Assembly (NCBI RefSeq): GCF_005280735.1
Contig: NZ_CP040078.1
Location: 2,046,001 to 2,110,000 of the forward strand
DNA from: Trinickia violacea
GTDB taxonomy: Bacteria > Pseudomonadota > Gammaproteobacteria > Burkholderiales > Burkholderiaceae
Direction of reading: 5' to 3'
Length of the DNA stretch: 64,000 bases
Shown: positions 17,368 through 26,006 of the stretch, piece by piece
How the letters are laid out: every line of letters begins with the position of its first letter
Position numbering within the stretch: the first letter of the stretch is position 1
The notes under the pieces: generated by a model
The model's database searches: none
Seen by the model: only the letters and a program-made list of their open reading frames with translations
What the model was told of the DNA's origin: nothing
Program-made: the position numbers and the translations under genes

Positions 17368-18711
17368 ATGCAGGATGACCCGCAACAGCCGCGCTCGAAG
17401 GTGCGCTGGGTGGTGGCTGGCCTGATGTGGGCGGCGATCGCGATCAACTACATCGACCGCACCGTGCTTGCGGCGGCGGCGCCCCATATCCAGTCGGAGT
17501 TCGGCTTGGGCGCGATGGAAATGGGCATCGTGATGTCCGCGTTCTTCTGGTCGTACGCGCTGCTGCAATTGCCTGCCGGCATGCTGGCCGACCGCTTGGG
17601 GCAGAAGACGGTGCTCGGCTTTTCGGTGTTCTGGTGGTCGGCCGCGACAGCCGTGACGGGGTTCGCAACCGGCTTCAAGTCGATTGTCGCGTTGCGCGTC
17701 GCACTAGGCGCGGGTGAGGCGGGTGCCTACCCGAGCAACGCGGGCATCGCCTCGAAGTGGTTTCCGCGCCAGGAACGCGCGACGGTAGCAGGCATCTTCG
17801 ACAGCGGCTCGAAGCTCGGCGGCGCCGTCGCGATGCCGCTGATCGCCTTTCTGCTCGCGCTGTTCGACTGGCGGATCACATTCGCGATCACCGGCTTGCT
17901 CGGCATCGGCTGGTTCGTCGTCTGGCAGTTCACGTTTACCGATTCGCCCGCCGCCCATAAACGTGTGAACGCGGCCGAACTCGCGCACATCCGCGAAGGA
18001 CAAGGCGCACGGCACGCCGACGAAGACGCGGCTGCGCCGCCATGGCGCAAGCTGCTCGCGCATCGCAACATCTGGGCGATGTGCATCGGCTTCTTCATGA
18101 TCAACTACAACTCGTATTTCTTCATCACGTGGCTGCCGACGTATCTGATCAAGGCGCGCGGCCTCTCGATGATGGAGATGGGCTTCATGGCGTCGCTGCC
18201 GCTGCTGGCGTCGATCGTCGTCGAGATTTTCGCGGGCTGGGCGTCCGATCGCGTCTACAGCTCCGGCAAGCTTTCGCTCACCGCGACGCGCAAGCTATTC
18301 CTCGTGATCGGGCTCGTGATGGCGTCGAGCATCGGACTCGCGGCGTTCGCGCAGTCCGCCGTGATGGCGGTCGTGCTGCTCACGATCGCGAAGTCGGGCA
18401 CGACGGTCGCAGCTTCGCAAGTGTGGGCGCTGCCCGCCGACGTGGCGCCGCGCAACGCGGTGTCGATGGTGGCTGGTATACAAAATACGGTATCCAACAT
18501 CGGCGGTGTGATCGGGCCGATCGTGACCGGTGCGATCGTCGGCGCGACCGGCTCGTTCATTCCGGCGCTGGTGTTTTCGTCGGCGCTGATCGGGCTCGCG
18601 ATCCTGAACTATCTGTTCCTGCTCGGCAAAGTGGAGCCGATCCGATTCGATCACCAACCTGTGGAGCGAGATGAACGACATGTCCAGCGAAACGCAGATG
18701 TCAGCGCTTAA
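17368..18711 (+). CDS. MFS permease of the anion:cation symporter type, probable aldarate uptake
   Basis: This 447-aa permease resembles the GudP/GarP/ExuT group. N-terminal landmarks are WAAIAINYIDRTVLAAAAP, FFWSYALLQLPAGMLADRLG and LGAGEAGAYPSNAGIASKWF. Two six-helix halves are separated by a charged loop near residues 195-220. The operon context of a GarD-type dehydratase before and an aldolase after points to galactarate or glucarate transport. The gene overlaps the aldolase by 41 nt. Confidence 0.88.
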   Translation: MQDDPQQPRSKVRWVVAGLMWAAIAINYIDRTVLAAAAPHIQSEFGLGAMEMGIVMSAFFWSYALLQLPAGMLADRLGQKTVLGFSVFWWSAATAVTGFATGFKSIVALRVALGAGEAGAYPSNAGIASKWFPRQERATVAGIFDSGSKLGGAVAMPLIAFLLALFDWRITFAITGLLGIGWFVVWQFTFTDSPAAHKRVNAAELAHIREGQGARHADEDAAAPPWRKLLAHRNIWAMCIGFFMINYNSYFFITWLPTYLIKARGLSMMEMGFMASLPLLASIVVEIFAGWASDRVYSSGKLSLTATRKLFLVIGLVMASSIGLAAFAQSAVMAVVLLTIAKSGTTVAASQVWALPADVAPRNAVSMVAGIQNTVSNIGGVIGPIVTGAIVGATGSFIPALVFSSALIGLAILNYLFLLGKVEPIRFDHQPVERDERHVQRNADVSA

Positions 18712-19474
18712 TCCCTTCAAAGCCGCGCTCAAGGCCAAGCGGCGTCAGATCGGTTTCTGGCTGTCGATGGCGGATGCGTATCTGTCGGAAGTCAGCGCGA
18801 CGGCTGGATTCGATTGGCTGCTGATCGATAGCGAACACGCGCCGAACGACCTGCGCAGCATCCTCGCGCAACTACAGGCGGTGGCGCCGTACCGGGCGGA
18901 AGCGGTGGTGCGGCCGGCCAACGGCGATCCGTCGCTGATCAAGCGCCTGCTCGATATCGGCGCGCGCAATTTGCTCGTGCCGATGATCGATACGGCGGAA
19001 GAGGCGCGCGCAGTCGTGGCCGCCGTGCGCTATCCGCCGCATGGCATGCGCGGCGTGGGCAGCGCGGTGGGCCGGGCGTCGCGCTGGAGCGCTCGCGGCG
19101 ATTACCTCGATGTCGCCGATGACGAAGCGTGCGTGCTGGTGCAGGCGGAGACCAAGACCGCGCTCGAGAATCTGCCAGCGATCTGCGAGGTGGACGGCGT
19201 CGACGGGGTGTTCATCGGTCCTGCGGACCTCGCGGCCTCGATGGGCTATCGCGGCATAGCGGGGCATCCGGACGTGCAGCAGGCGATCGATGCGGCGATC
19301 CGCACGATCGTTGCGTCGGGCAAGGCAGCCGGCACGTTGACGTCCGATGCGGCGCTCGCGAGGCATTACCTCGAGCTTGGCTGCACGTTTGTCGCGACAG
19401 GTGTCGATATCCTGATGTTCGCGAATGCGGCTCGCAAGCTCGCTCGCGAGTTCGTCGAGCCGGGCGCGATGTAG
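18671..19474 (+). CDS. HpcH/HpaI-family aldolase, GarL-like
   Basis: This 267-aa class II metal-dependent aldolase probably cleaves 5-keto-4-deoxyglucarate to pyruvate and tartronate semialdehyde. ATG 18671 follows TGGAGCGAG and lies inside the permease gene. Family motifs are DWLLIDSEHAPND (about residues 51-63), HGMRGVG, a VQAET metal-site strand and GVFIGPADLAASMG. A close paralogue is at 57817-58584, and a relic of a third copy's 3' end lies at 23138-23218. It is last in the operon. Confidence 0.88.
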   Translation: MNDMSSETQMSALNPFKAALKAKRRQIGFWLSMADAYLSEVSATAGFDWLLIDSEHAPNDLRSILAQLQAVAPYRAEAVVRPANGDPSLIKRLLDIGARNLLVPMIDTAEEARAVVAAVRYPPHGMRGVGSAVGRASRWSARGDYLDVADDEACVLVQAETKTALENLPAICEVDGVDGVFIGPADLAASMGYRGIAGHPDVQQAIDAAIRTIVASGKAAGTLTSDAALARHYLELGCTFVATGVDILMFANAARKLAREFVEPGAM

Positions 19475-19514
19475 CCATGGTTCGCCATGGAGAGCGGCGA
19501 AGGGTCCAATTAAT

Positions 19515-19534
19515 AAGCGCTGAAGCGCCAACTT
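19515..19534. repeat. REP-like palindromic unit, copy 1
   Basis: The motif AAGCGCTGAAGCGCCAACTT follows the aldolase gene. Two related copies occur at 31065-31084 and 31112-31131. Confidence 0.55.
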
Positions 19535-19559
19535 GACGGAACTGGGGGTGGGGGTGTTG

Positions 19560-19746
19560 TCGTTGTCGTGCAACTTTGATTTCGCGCCGTTCCGTATAGT
19601 CCGTCCCTCCCCGGGACCGGGGTTACTTTTGTCCTTGCCAAAAGTAACCAAAAGCGCGTCCTGGGCGGACGGCCTTGCCCGGAGGCACTCAACCCTGTTA
19701 GTACCGGCGTTCCAAGGTCAACCGTGGGAAACCGTTATTGCTCGCC
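19560..19746. repeat. Dispersed ~187-bp repeat, copy A
   Basis: This sequence reappears inverted as copy B in two pieces, 21512-21627 and 22995-23062. Shared blocks include TTGTCGTGCAACTTTGA, the CCGTTCCGTATAGTCCGTCC stretch, the TTGTCCTTGCCAAAAGTAAC stretch, GCACTCAACCCTGTTAG and GTGGGAAACCGTTATTGC. It also has an internal palindrome, GTTACTTTTG/CAAAAGTAAC. Short frames in it are not credible genes. Confidence 0.85.
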
Positions 19747-19885
19747 GCGCGTCCGGTTAGTCAGTATGACTCCCGTGAGGTAGAGGCTGGCCCGCCGCGA
19801 GGCATCAAACGCGGGTTAGCATCGCTGCCAGAGCCGCACGGTGTGGACAGGGCCACACCCGGCGATGTCCACCGCGGAGGCCAGC
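19747..19885 (+). other. Non-coding left flank of the IS110-like element
   Basis: About 140 nt separate the repeat from the transposase start. The region is GC-rich with short self-complementary stretches such as GGTGTGGACAGGGCCACACC. IS110-family elements of the IS621 type encode their bridge RNA in this position; whether this one does is inference. Confidence 0.35.
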
Positions 19886-21017
19886 ATGGAACACGATAGC
19901 ACTCTGTACGTCGGTCTTGATGTCCATAAGGATTCGATCACGGTCGCCTATGCGCTTGGCGCGGGCGAGGTCGAACTGCTTAGCAAGATCGGTACGACCA
20001 AGACGGATATCGATCGCCTGTGCAAGCGCCTGCAGTCGAAGGCGCGGCGCATCGGCATCGTCTACGAAGCGGGGCCGTGCGGCTACGCGCTTTACCGCCA
20101 GCTCGCGCAGAAGGGGTTCGACTGCATGGTGTGCGCTCCGTCCTTGATTCCCAGGAAGCCGGGAGAGCGCGTGAAGACCGATCGGCGCGATGCGATCAAA
20201 TTGGTGCGGGCACTGCGTGCCGGCGACCTGTCAGCGGTCTATGTGCCCAGCGTCGAAGACGAAGCATTTCGCGATCTGGCCCGCGCGTGGGCCAGCGCCA
20301 AGGACGATCTGAAACGTGCACGGCAACGCCTGAAGGGCTTTCTACTCTCGCACGATGTGCGTTATGCCGGCCGAGCCGACTGGGGACCTGCGCACCGGCG
20401 CTGGCTGAGCACATTTGCGTTCGACAGCGCCTGGCAGCAACTGGCGTTCGAGGAACATCGGCGCACGATCGAGGATCGTCTCGCGCAATGCGAACGGTTG
20501 GAGACCGCGTTGCGCGAGGCGGCCGTCGACTGGCGCTTTTATCCAGCGGTGCTGTGCCTGCAGGCCATGCGCGGCGTGCAGTTCACTACGGCGGTGGGCC
20601 TGCTTGCCGAACTGGGCGATCTATCGCGCTTTGCCCAGCCACGCCAGTTGATGGCTTGGCTGGGGGTGACGCCATGCGAGCATTCGTCGGGCGAGAAGCG
20701 CCGTCAAGGCAGTATCACCAAGAACGGCAACAGCTATGCGAGAAAGCTGCTTGTCGAAGCCGCTTGGGAGCTACCAGCATCCGGCCCGTGTGAGTCCGGA
20801 GATTCAGCGTCGCCACGAGGGCATCCCCAAACCCATCGTTGATCGTGCCTGGGATGCGCAGGTGCGCCTGTGTGGGCGTTATCGCAAGCTTGTCGCACGT
20901 GGCAAGCCAAAGAACATTGCGGTCGTCGCGCTCGCCCGGGAACTGAGCGGCTTCATCTGGGACATCAGCCGGCTCGCGATGTCGCTCGCCGCGCGGCCCG
21001 AGGTGCGCATGGCGTGA
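19886..21017 (+). pseudogene. IS110-family transposase, frameshifted
   Basis: The transposase starts at ATG 19886 after GCGGAGG. The N-terminal DEDD domain begins LYVGLDVHKDSITVAYA, and KTDRRDAIKLVRALR holds further acidic residues. The C-terminal transposase_20 region contains LCLQAMRGVQFTTAVGLLAE and the serine-containing CEHSSGEKRRQGSITKNGNS. The frame is lost near 20768, where TTGGGAGCTACC has one extra G. The conserved tail (SYQHPARVSPEIQRRHEGIP onwards) continues in the +1-shifted frame to 21017. The element is therefore probably inactive unless a homopolymer error is present. Confidence 0.9.
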
Positions 21018-21065
21018 CGCAACGCCTGCGCGACGCTTGAATTACCCTGGCCACTTGAGAAGGTG

Positions 21066-21250
21066 TTTCCTGAGGGCGGCGTAGCCCGGCACCTGAGTAA
21101 CCCGCGAGCGTACTACGCAACGGATTGCATCCGACTTGCGGCGTTAGATAGCGGTAGGCTTATTGGGCGGACATCTGTAATGCGGTAGCCAACCCGCGGA
21201 TATCAGCGTGATCCACCGTCGAGACTTACTGCTACGCCGCCCTCAGGAAA
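21066..21250. repeat. 185-bp segment bounded by a perfect 20-bp inverted repeat
   Basis: TTTCCTGAGGGCGGCGTAGC at 21066-21085 is repeated as its exact reverse complement at 21231-21250. The interior holds further pairing such as CGCAACGGAT/ATCCGACTTGCG. No target-site duplication was found outside. It lies 48 nt past the IS110-like gene. It may be a MITE, an IS end, or a structured RNA. Confidence 0.7.
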
Positions 21251-21511
21251 TTCGGACAACATGCAGTTGAAAACTGGAAAACCGATCCCGATTGACAGCG
21301 GGAGTCATATCAGTACGCGGCACGGAATGGCGCCGATACGAAATAAATCGACGCTACCGGTTTGGACGCGCCCCACGTTGCCTACGATGGGAAGGGAGCC
21401 CAAGTGCATGGGCCCACCGCAAGACAAGCACTTTCAGGTCTTTCCTGACCTGCATCGCTGATTTGACGCGAACGGACGAAATACTGTGCCGCATGCAAAC
21501 GGGACTAAAGG
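21251..21511. other. Non-coding stretch between the inverted-repeat segment and repeat copy B
   Basis: No credible gene is seen. The only notable structure is AGCACTTTCAGGTC near 21426 followed by TTTCCTGACCTG, a small inverted repeat. The sequence is probably debris of the IS block. Confidence 0.3.
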
Positions 21512-21627
21512 CGAGCAATAACGGTTTCCCACGGTAGCGCTCGGGATATCGGAACTAACAGGGTTGAGTGCCTCCGGGCGAGCCGTCCGGCGAGGACGCG
21601 CTTTTGGTTACTTTTGGCAAGGACAAA
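21512..21627. repeat. Dispersed repeat copy B (inverted), left piece
   Basis: This is the reverse complement of 19629-19745 with an estimated 85-90% match. It ends at GGACAAA, where the IS1111-type element begins; the rest of the copy resumes at 22995. Confidence 0.85.
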
Positions 21628-21892
21628 TCTATGGTCAGCCTGACTTTTGCAAGCGAGGTGGTGTTGACGTAAATTGGACGTGCGCAAATCTATCCGGGGT
21701 CGCTGTGGAAACAGGTTTCCGCCCCATGATGAGAGCCGCACCGGGCAAACCTCAAAAGTGACTCAGCATGGGAACGCTGTTTTGTCTTTCAGGTTGCTTG
21801 CCCGGCCGTTGAGCCGTTTATGTCTTCACGTATCTCGCGTCGCAAAACCAGGAAGTGACTAGGGTAAAAGCTAACGCAAGCGGCGCAGAGTG

Positions 21893-22918
21893 TCAGGCTG
21901 CGGCTACAGCCTGAGCACCTTGGTAGTGCGTGCCTCTGGCGAGGATGGCCCAGGCGATCCTCGCCAACTTGTTCGCCAGCGCGCACGCCACCACGTTCGC
22001 ATGCCGTCGGCTCAACAGGCCGCGCACCCAGGCGCCCAAGCGATCGGTGCGCCGCTCGATGTGCTGCATGATGGCCTTCGCGCATTGCACCAACAGCCGC
22101 CTTAAATTCTTGTCGCCGCGCTTGCTGATCCCCAGCAGCGTCGGCTTGCCGCCCGTGCTGTATTGGCGCGGCACCAGCCCGACGGACGCCGCGAACTGCC
22201 GGGCCGACGCGAACTGCCGCGCGTCGCCCAATTCGCTCGCCAGCACGCTGGCCGTGATCGGCCCGATGCCCGGAATCTCCAGCAAACGCTGGCTGCGCTC
22301 ATCCTCCCGCAGTTGCCGCATCAGATCGCCCTCGATCTCGCCAATTTGTGCATCGAGGTACTTGAAATGCGCCTGCAGACGCTCGAGCAGCGCGATCAGC
22401 CGCGGCGGCAGATCATGCGCGCCCAGCACGGCCGGCAGCCGGCGAATGACGGCCATCCCTGTGGGCAAACTCACGCCGAATTCCAGCAAAAAGGCATGAA
22501 TCTGATTGACCGTGCCGGTGCGATCGCGCACCAGCCCCTCGCGCACGCGGTGCAAGGCCGAGAGGGTTTGCTGCGCCTCGTTGCGCGCACTGACGAAGCG
22601 CATGCTCGGGCGCGAGGCCGCCTCGCAGATCGCCTGCGCATCGGCGAAATCGTTCTTGTTGCTCTGCAGGAATGGTTTGACGAACTGCGGGGAGATCAGC
22701 TTGGCCTGATGGCCCAGTGCCTCGACCTGCCGCGCCACCCAGTGCGCACCCGCACACGCTTCCATGACCACCGTACAGCTCGGAACATTGCCAAGCAGGG
22801 TGAACATCTGGCTGCGCGTGAGCTTCTTGCGCCACACCATGCGGCCCGAGGCCGACTGCGCGTGCAGGTGGAAGCAATGCTTGCCAAGATCGATTCCGAT
22901 CAACGAGATGGGGTCCAT
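21893..22918 (-). CDS. IS110/IS1111-family transposase, intact
   Basis: This 341-aa recombinase cuts and joins DNA with a RuvC-like DEDD site plus a C-terminal serine. Visible motifs are LIGIDLGKHCFHLHAQ (first Asp, about residue 9), VVMEACAGAHW (Glu), QSNKNDFADAQAICEA (two Asp) and the C-terminal LEIPGIGPITASVLASEL followed by RQYSTGGKPTLLGISKRGDK with the serine. No frameshift is seen, so the element may be active. It differs clearly from the frameshifted transposase next door. Confidence 0.94.
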   Translation of the reverse strand: MDPISLIGIDLGKHCFHLHAQSASGRMVWRKKLTRSQMFTLLGNVPSCTVVMEACAGAHWVARQVEALGHQAKLISPQFVKPFLQSNKNDFADAQAICEAASRPSMRFVSARNEAQQTLSALHRVREGLVRDRTGTVNQIHAFLLEFGVSLPTGMAVIRRLPAVLGAHDLPPRLIALLERLQAHFKYLDAQIGEIEGDLMRQLREDERSQRLLEIPGIGPITASVLASELGDARQFASARQFAASVGLVPRQYSTGGKPTLLGISKRGDKNLRRLLVQCAKAIMQHIERRTDRLGAWVRGLLSRRHANVVACALANKLARIAWAILARGTHYQGAQAVAAA

Positions 22919-22936
22919 GACGATCTCCCGAAAAGG

Positions 22937-22972
22937 AAGCAGCCCGATCAGCGTAAGCCGATCGGGCTGCTT
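22937..22972 (-). other. Perfect 13-bp hairpin upstream of the IS1111 transposase
   Basis: AAGCAGCCCGATC pairs with GATCGGGCTGCTT over a 10-nt loop. It lies between the transposase start and the right subterminal repeat. It has no T-run, so it is more likely to limit read-in or translation than to act as a simple terminator. Confidence 0.7.
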
Positions 22973-22994
22973 CGGTCAGGCTGACCATCTCATT

Positions 22995-23062
22995 AGTGAC
23001 CCCGGTCCCGGGGAGGGACGGACTATACGGAACGGCGCGAATTCAAAGTTGCACGACAAACC
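22995..23062. repeat. Dispersed repeat copy B (inverted), right piece
   Basis: The reverse complement matches 19560-19625, including GGACGGACTATACGGAACGG. The end motif AATTCAAAGTTGCACGACAA occurs again in slightly changed form at 23097-23116, 57 nt further on. Confidence 0.82.
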
Positions 23063-23137
23063 CAAGCAAAACGCCACAACCCCAGCACCCGCCGGGAATT
23101 CAAAGTTGCACAACAATCCCGTCCCGCCCATCGCGAC

Positions 23138-23218
23138 CGCGTGATGTTCGCAAACGCCGCGCGCAAGCTAGCTCGCGAGTTCATCGAACCACAGCCAAAT
23201 ATCGCTTCACAAAGCTGA
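23138..23218 (+). pseudogene. Relic of the 3' end of a HpaI/GarL-type aldolase
   Basis: The plus strand reads VMFANAARKLAREFIEP and then unrelated residues to a stop at 23216-23218. The end of the intact aldolase at 18671-19474 reads LMFANAARKLAREFVEP. About 42 of 50 bases match, and most differences are at third codon positions, so this came from a diverged functional paralogue and not from a recent duplication. It overlaps the 3' end of the sensor kinase. Confidence 0.8.
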
Positions 23219-26006
23219 GGATCGCCTTGGACCGGTAATCCTTCGCCAGCTGGCAAAGATGGTCGGCGAAAGGACGATAGCGCTCATCGAGTTCGGACAG
23301 GCGCGCGGCGTGTTGGAGAATGGCGCGCATGTCGCCGAGCCGCGCCAGGTGGTGCAGCGCTTCGATCTCATCCGGCGGCGGCGCGATCAAGGTCCCGGTG
23401 AAAAGGTCGGCGGCGGGCGCAGCCGCGGAGTCCATTTCCACGGCTTGCGCGTCAGCGGTTTCGTCAGACCACTCGATATTCAGAAGCCGCGCGATGTGCG
23501 ACAACAATCCGCTGAGGTCGATCGGCTTGGTCAGAAAGGCGTCGGCGCCGGCCGCCAGGCTTTTCGCCGCATCGCTCCCCGAGGCGCCGGCAGAGACGGC
23601 AATAATGGCCAGATCCCGAAACTGCGGCATGTCGCGCAGGCGGCGCGTGGCTTCGATCCCGTCCATGCAGGGCATGACGACATCCATCAGGACGAGCGCC
23701 GGCCGCAGCGCTTTGACCTTCTCCAAGGCTTCCAGCCCGTTGCTGGCCTGAGCCATCAGGAAGCCGAGGGGGCCGAGCATATCGACCGCCACGGCACGGT
23801 TCTCCGCCACGTCGTCCACGACCAGGATGGTCTTGCGCGGCCCCTTGTAGCCGCTGACCGTCCATTCGGGCGGAGCGACAATCGGCGGAGGCGCCACCAC
23901 CGGAACCTCGAGCTCGAACCAGAAGAGGCTGCCGGCGCCGCGGCGGCTCTCGACGCGGATCTCGCCGCCCATCAAGCGCACGAGCTGCCGGCTGATGGCG
24001 AGGCCCAGCCCCGTCCCGCCGAACCGGTGCCGCATGTCGCTCGCTTGCTCGAAAGGCTGGAAGATCGTCTCCAGGCGCGTCTCTTCGATGCCGATGCCGG
24101 TGTCCCGCACGTCGAAGCGCAGCCGCCCGGGCGGCAGGAAACCGACGCGCAGATGCACGCTGCCTTCCTCGGTGAATTTGATCGCATTGGAGAGCAGATT
24201 GAGCAGCACCTGGCGCAGCCGTTGTTCGTCGACCCGCACGCCGACGGGCAGATCGGGCGCCATCTCGCAAGCGAAGGCCAAGCCCTTTTCCAATGCCTTC
24301 ACCCGGATCGTATCGGCAAGGAAGTCGATGAAGCGGTCGAGCGCAATGTCGGAGAGGTGGAGCTCCACTTTGCCGGCCTCGATTTTGGCCATGTCCAGGA
24401 TGTCATTGATGATCGCGAGCAGGTGTTCGCCGCTGCGCTGGATCACCATGATCCCGTCGGTCTGGCGCTGATCGAGGCCCTTGTCGCACTTGAGGATCTG
24501 CGCGTAGCCCAGAATCCCGTTCAACGGCGTGCGCAACTCGTGGCTCATGTGCGCGAGAAAGTCGCTCTTGGCGCGGTTGGCCGCGTCGGCATGCTCTTTG
24601 GCGACGGCCAGTTCGGCCGTCCGTTCGCGGATCATGTCTTCGAGGTGCTCGCGATAGCGCCGCAGTTCCTCTTCGGCATGCTTGTGATCCGTGATGTCGC
24701 GCGAGATGCCGAGCAGGAAGCGCGGTTCGCCGCGCACGTCGAGGATCGGCATCTTCATCGTGTGCACGAGTCGCGGCCCGTGACGCGTATGAACCGTCTC
24801 CTCCGGCACGTCGACCATCTGGCGCGATTCGAACACGGCACGATCCTTCAGTACGAAGAAAGCGGCCTCGTCGGGCGGAAACAGCTCGCGATCGGACTTG
24901 CCGATGAGTTCCTCGCGCTGATAACCGAGCAGCTGCTCTCCGGCCTTGTTGAAGCGCACGTAGTGCAGCGTCGCCGCATCCTTCACGAAGATCATGTCCG
25001 GGATGTTCTCGACGATGCTGTCCAGGAAATGCTCGCTGGCTCGCGCGGCCGCTTCGGCACGCTGTCGTTCGGCGATCTCGGCCGTCAGGCCGTCGAGCGC
25101 GGTGCTGAGCTCGGCCGTGCGCTGCGCGACGCGCGCCTCGAGTTCGGCGTTGAGCGCCTTCAATGCGTCCTCGGCCTGCCTGCGCTGGCGCCGGTCTTCG
25201 AGGAACTGCTCGACGGCGCGCGCCATGTCGGCAATTTCGTCGCCGCCGTGCACGGGGACGCCGGATGGGCCGTCCCCGGCTTCGCCGTGCCGCAGCGCGT
25301 GGCTGACCCGGTCCAACCGTTCCACGACATGACGGCCGAGGAATACGCGGGCGATCAGCCAGGCGAGCAGCAGGCTCATCGCCACTTCGGCGCCGACCCA
25401 CGCGCTCGTGCGGTCCGAGTGTTCGGCCAGGTCCTGGACCGCTTGGCGGTAGTCGCGCGTGAAATAGTCCGACTGCTGGTGTGCCGCGGCGGTCAGGGCG
25501 TCGGCTTGGCGGCGCAGATCGTCCTCGAGGCTCGCCAACGACACGCCGGAACGCGGCGTGGGCGCCGGCGCGGCGCCGGCGGCCAGCGCGTTTTCGCGCA
25601 GCTGTGCCACGACGTTGACCGTGTTGCGGAAGCGCTGGCTCGACCGATGGATCGCCAGCGCGTCGACGCCGACGTCTTCGCTCGCGGTCGCCGAGGCCAG
25701 GCGGTCCACCAGGCTGTCGAAGCTGGCCAGCTGCTCGATGACATGCCGATAGGTCTCGCGCACGGCGTCGACGGTATAGTCATTCGACAGCTGCAGCGCC
25801 AGGCGCTCGATCAGCAGCGTACGCTGCGCCAGGTCCTGCGCCTCCTCCAAGCGCGCGAGCCGCTCGTCGGCCAACTGGCGGATCGCGTGAGCCGAGCCGG
25901 CCAGCGAATAGAGCGTCGTGGCCCCGACCGCGACCACCAGAGCCGCCAGGCAGGCGACCACGAGCGTGAATTGCGCGGTGAGCGATTGGGGGAGCGGTAG
26001 TTTCAC
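23181..26006 (-). CDS. Hybrid sensor histidine kinase (HAMP-PAS-HisKA-HATPase-REC)
   Basis: This is a 941-aa inner-membrane kinase. GTG 26006 is chosen because it overlaps the stop of the binding-protein gene by 4 nt; the frame is open further upstream but antisense-like. Approximate domains: membrane segments 13-35 and 206-226 around a roughly 170-residue periplasmic helical region, HAMP 227-280, coiled coil to 320, PAS 325-445, HisKA with HMSHELRTPLNGILG near residue 480, HATPase with FGGTGLGLAIS, and a receiver with VLMDVVMP. No HPt domain or partner response regulator is seen nearby. The last three codons and stop lie in the aldolase relic. Confidence 0.92.
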   Translation of the reverse strand: MKLPLPQSLTAQFTLVVACLAALVVAVGATTLYSLAGSAHAIRQLADERLARLEEAQDLAQRTLLIERLALQLSNDYTVDAVRETYRHVIEQLASFDSLVDRLASATASEDVGVDALAIHRSSQRFRNTVNVVAQLRENALAAGAAPAPTPRSGVSLASLEDDLRRQADALTAAAHQQSDYFTRDYRQAVQDLAEHSDRTSAWVGAEVAMSLLLAWLIARVFLGRHVVERLDRVSHALRHGEAGDGPSGVPVHGGDEIADMARAVEQFLEDRRQRRQAEDALKALNAELEARVAQRTAELSTALDGLTAEIAERQRAEAAARASEHFLDSIVENIPDMIFVKDAATLHYVRFNKAGEQLLGYQREELIGKSDRELFPPDEAAFFVLKDRAVFESRQMVDVPEETVHTRHGPRLVHTMKMPILDVRGEPRFLLGISRDITDHKHAEEELRRYREHLEDMIRERTAELAVAKEHADAANRAKSDFLAHMSHELRTPLNGILGYAQILKCDKGLDQRQTDGIMVIQRSGEHLLAIINDILDMAKIEAGKVELHLSDIALDRFIDFLADTIRVKALEKGLAFACEMAPDLPVGVRVDEQRLRQVLLNLLSNAIKFTEEGSVHLRVGFLPPGRLRFDVRDTGIGIEETRLETIFQPFEQASDMRHRFGGTGLGLAISRQLVRLMGGEIRVESRRGAGSLFWFELEVPVVAPPPIVAPPEWTVSGYKGPRKTILVVDDVAENRAVAVDMLGPLGFLMAQASNGLEALEKVKALRPALVLMDVVMPCMDGIEATRRLRDMPQFRDLAIIAVSAGASGSDAAKSLAAGADAFLTKPIDLSGLLSHIARLLNIEWSDETADAQAVEMDSAAAPAADLFTGTLIAPPPDEIEALHHLARLGDMRAILQHAARLSELDERYRPFADHLCQLAKDYRSKAILSFVKRYLAVVR

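Larger units (their letters stand above)
21628..22994 (-). mobile_element. IS1111-type insertion sequence inside repeat copy B
   Basis: The element is delimited by the repeat it interrupts: GGACAAA on the left and AGTGACCCC on the right join to restore the order in copy A. A perfect 14-bp subterminal inverted repeat, ATGGTCAGCCTGAC, lies at 21631-21644 and 22975-22988, as in the IS1111 group. It carries one intact transposase gene. A roughly 248-nt non-coding stretch (21645-21892) lies downstream of that gene in its orientation, where IS1111 bridge RNAs are usually encoded. Confidence 0.88.

Noticed and set aside
19533..19760. 75-aa frame ending in an RRHSTLLVP-containing stretch
   Set aside because: It lies wholly within the dispersed repeat and recurs in copy B only because the repeat does; no ribosome site or domain.
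21066..21250. Integron attC site
   Set aside because: A GTTAGAT core-like string is present, but no matching inverse core or integrase was found, and the 20-bp ends do not fit attC.
23259..26000. 913-aa plus-strand frame antisense to the sensor kinase
   Set aside because: The minus strand has a complete multi-domain kinase; this frame has no domain and shadow composition.
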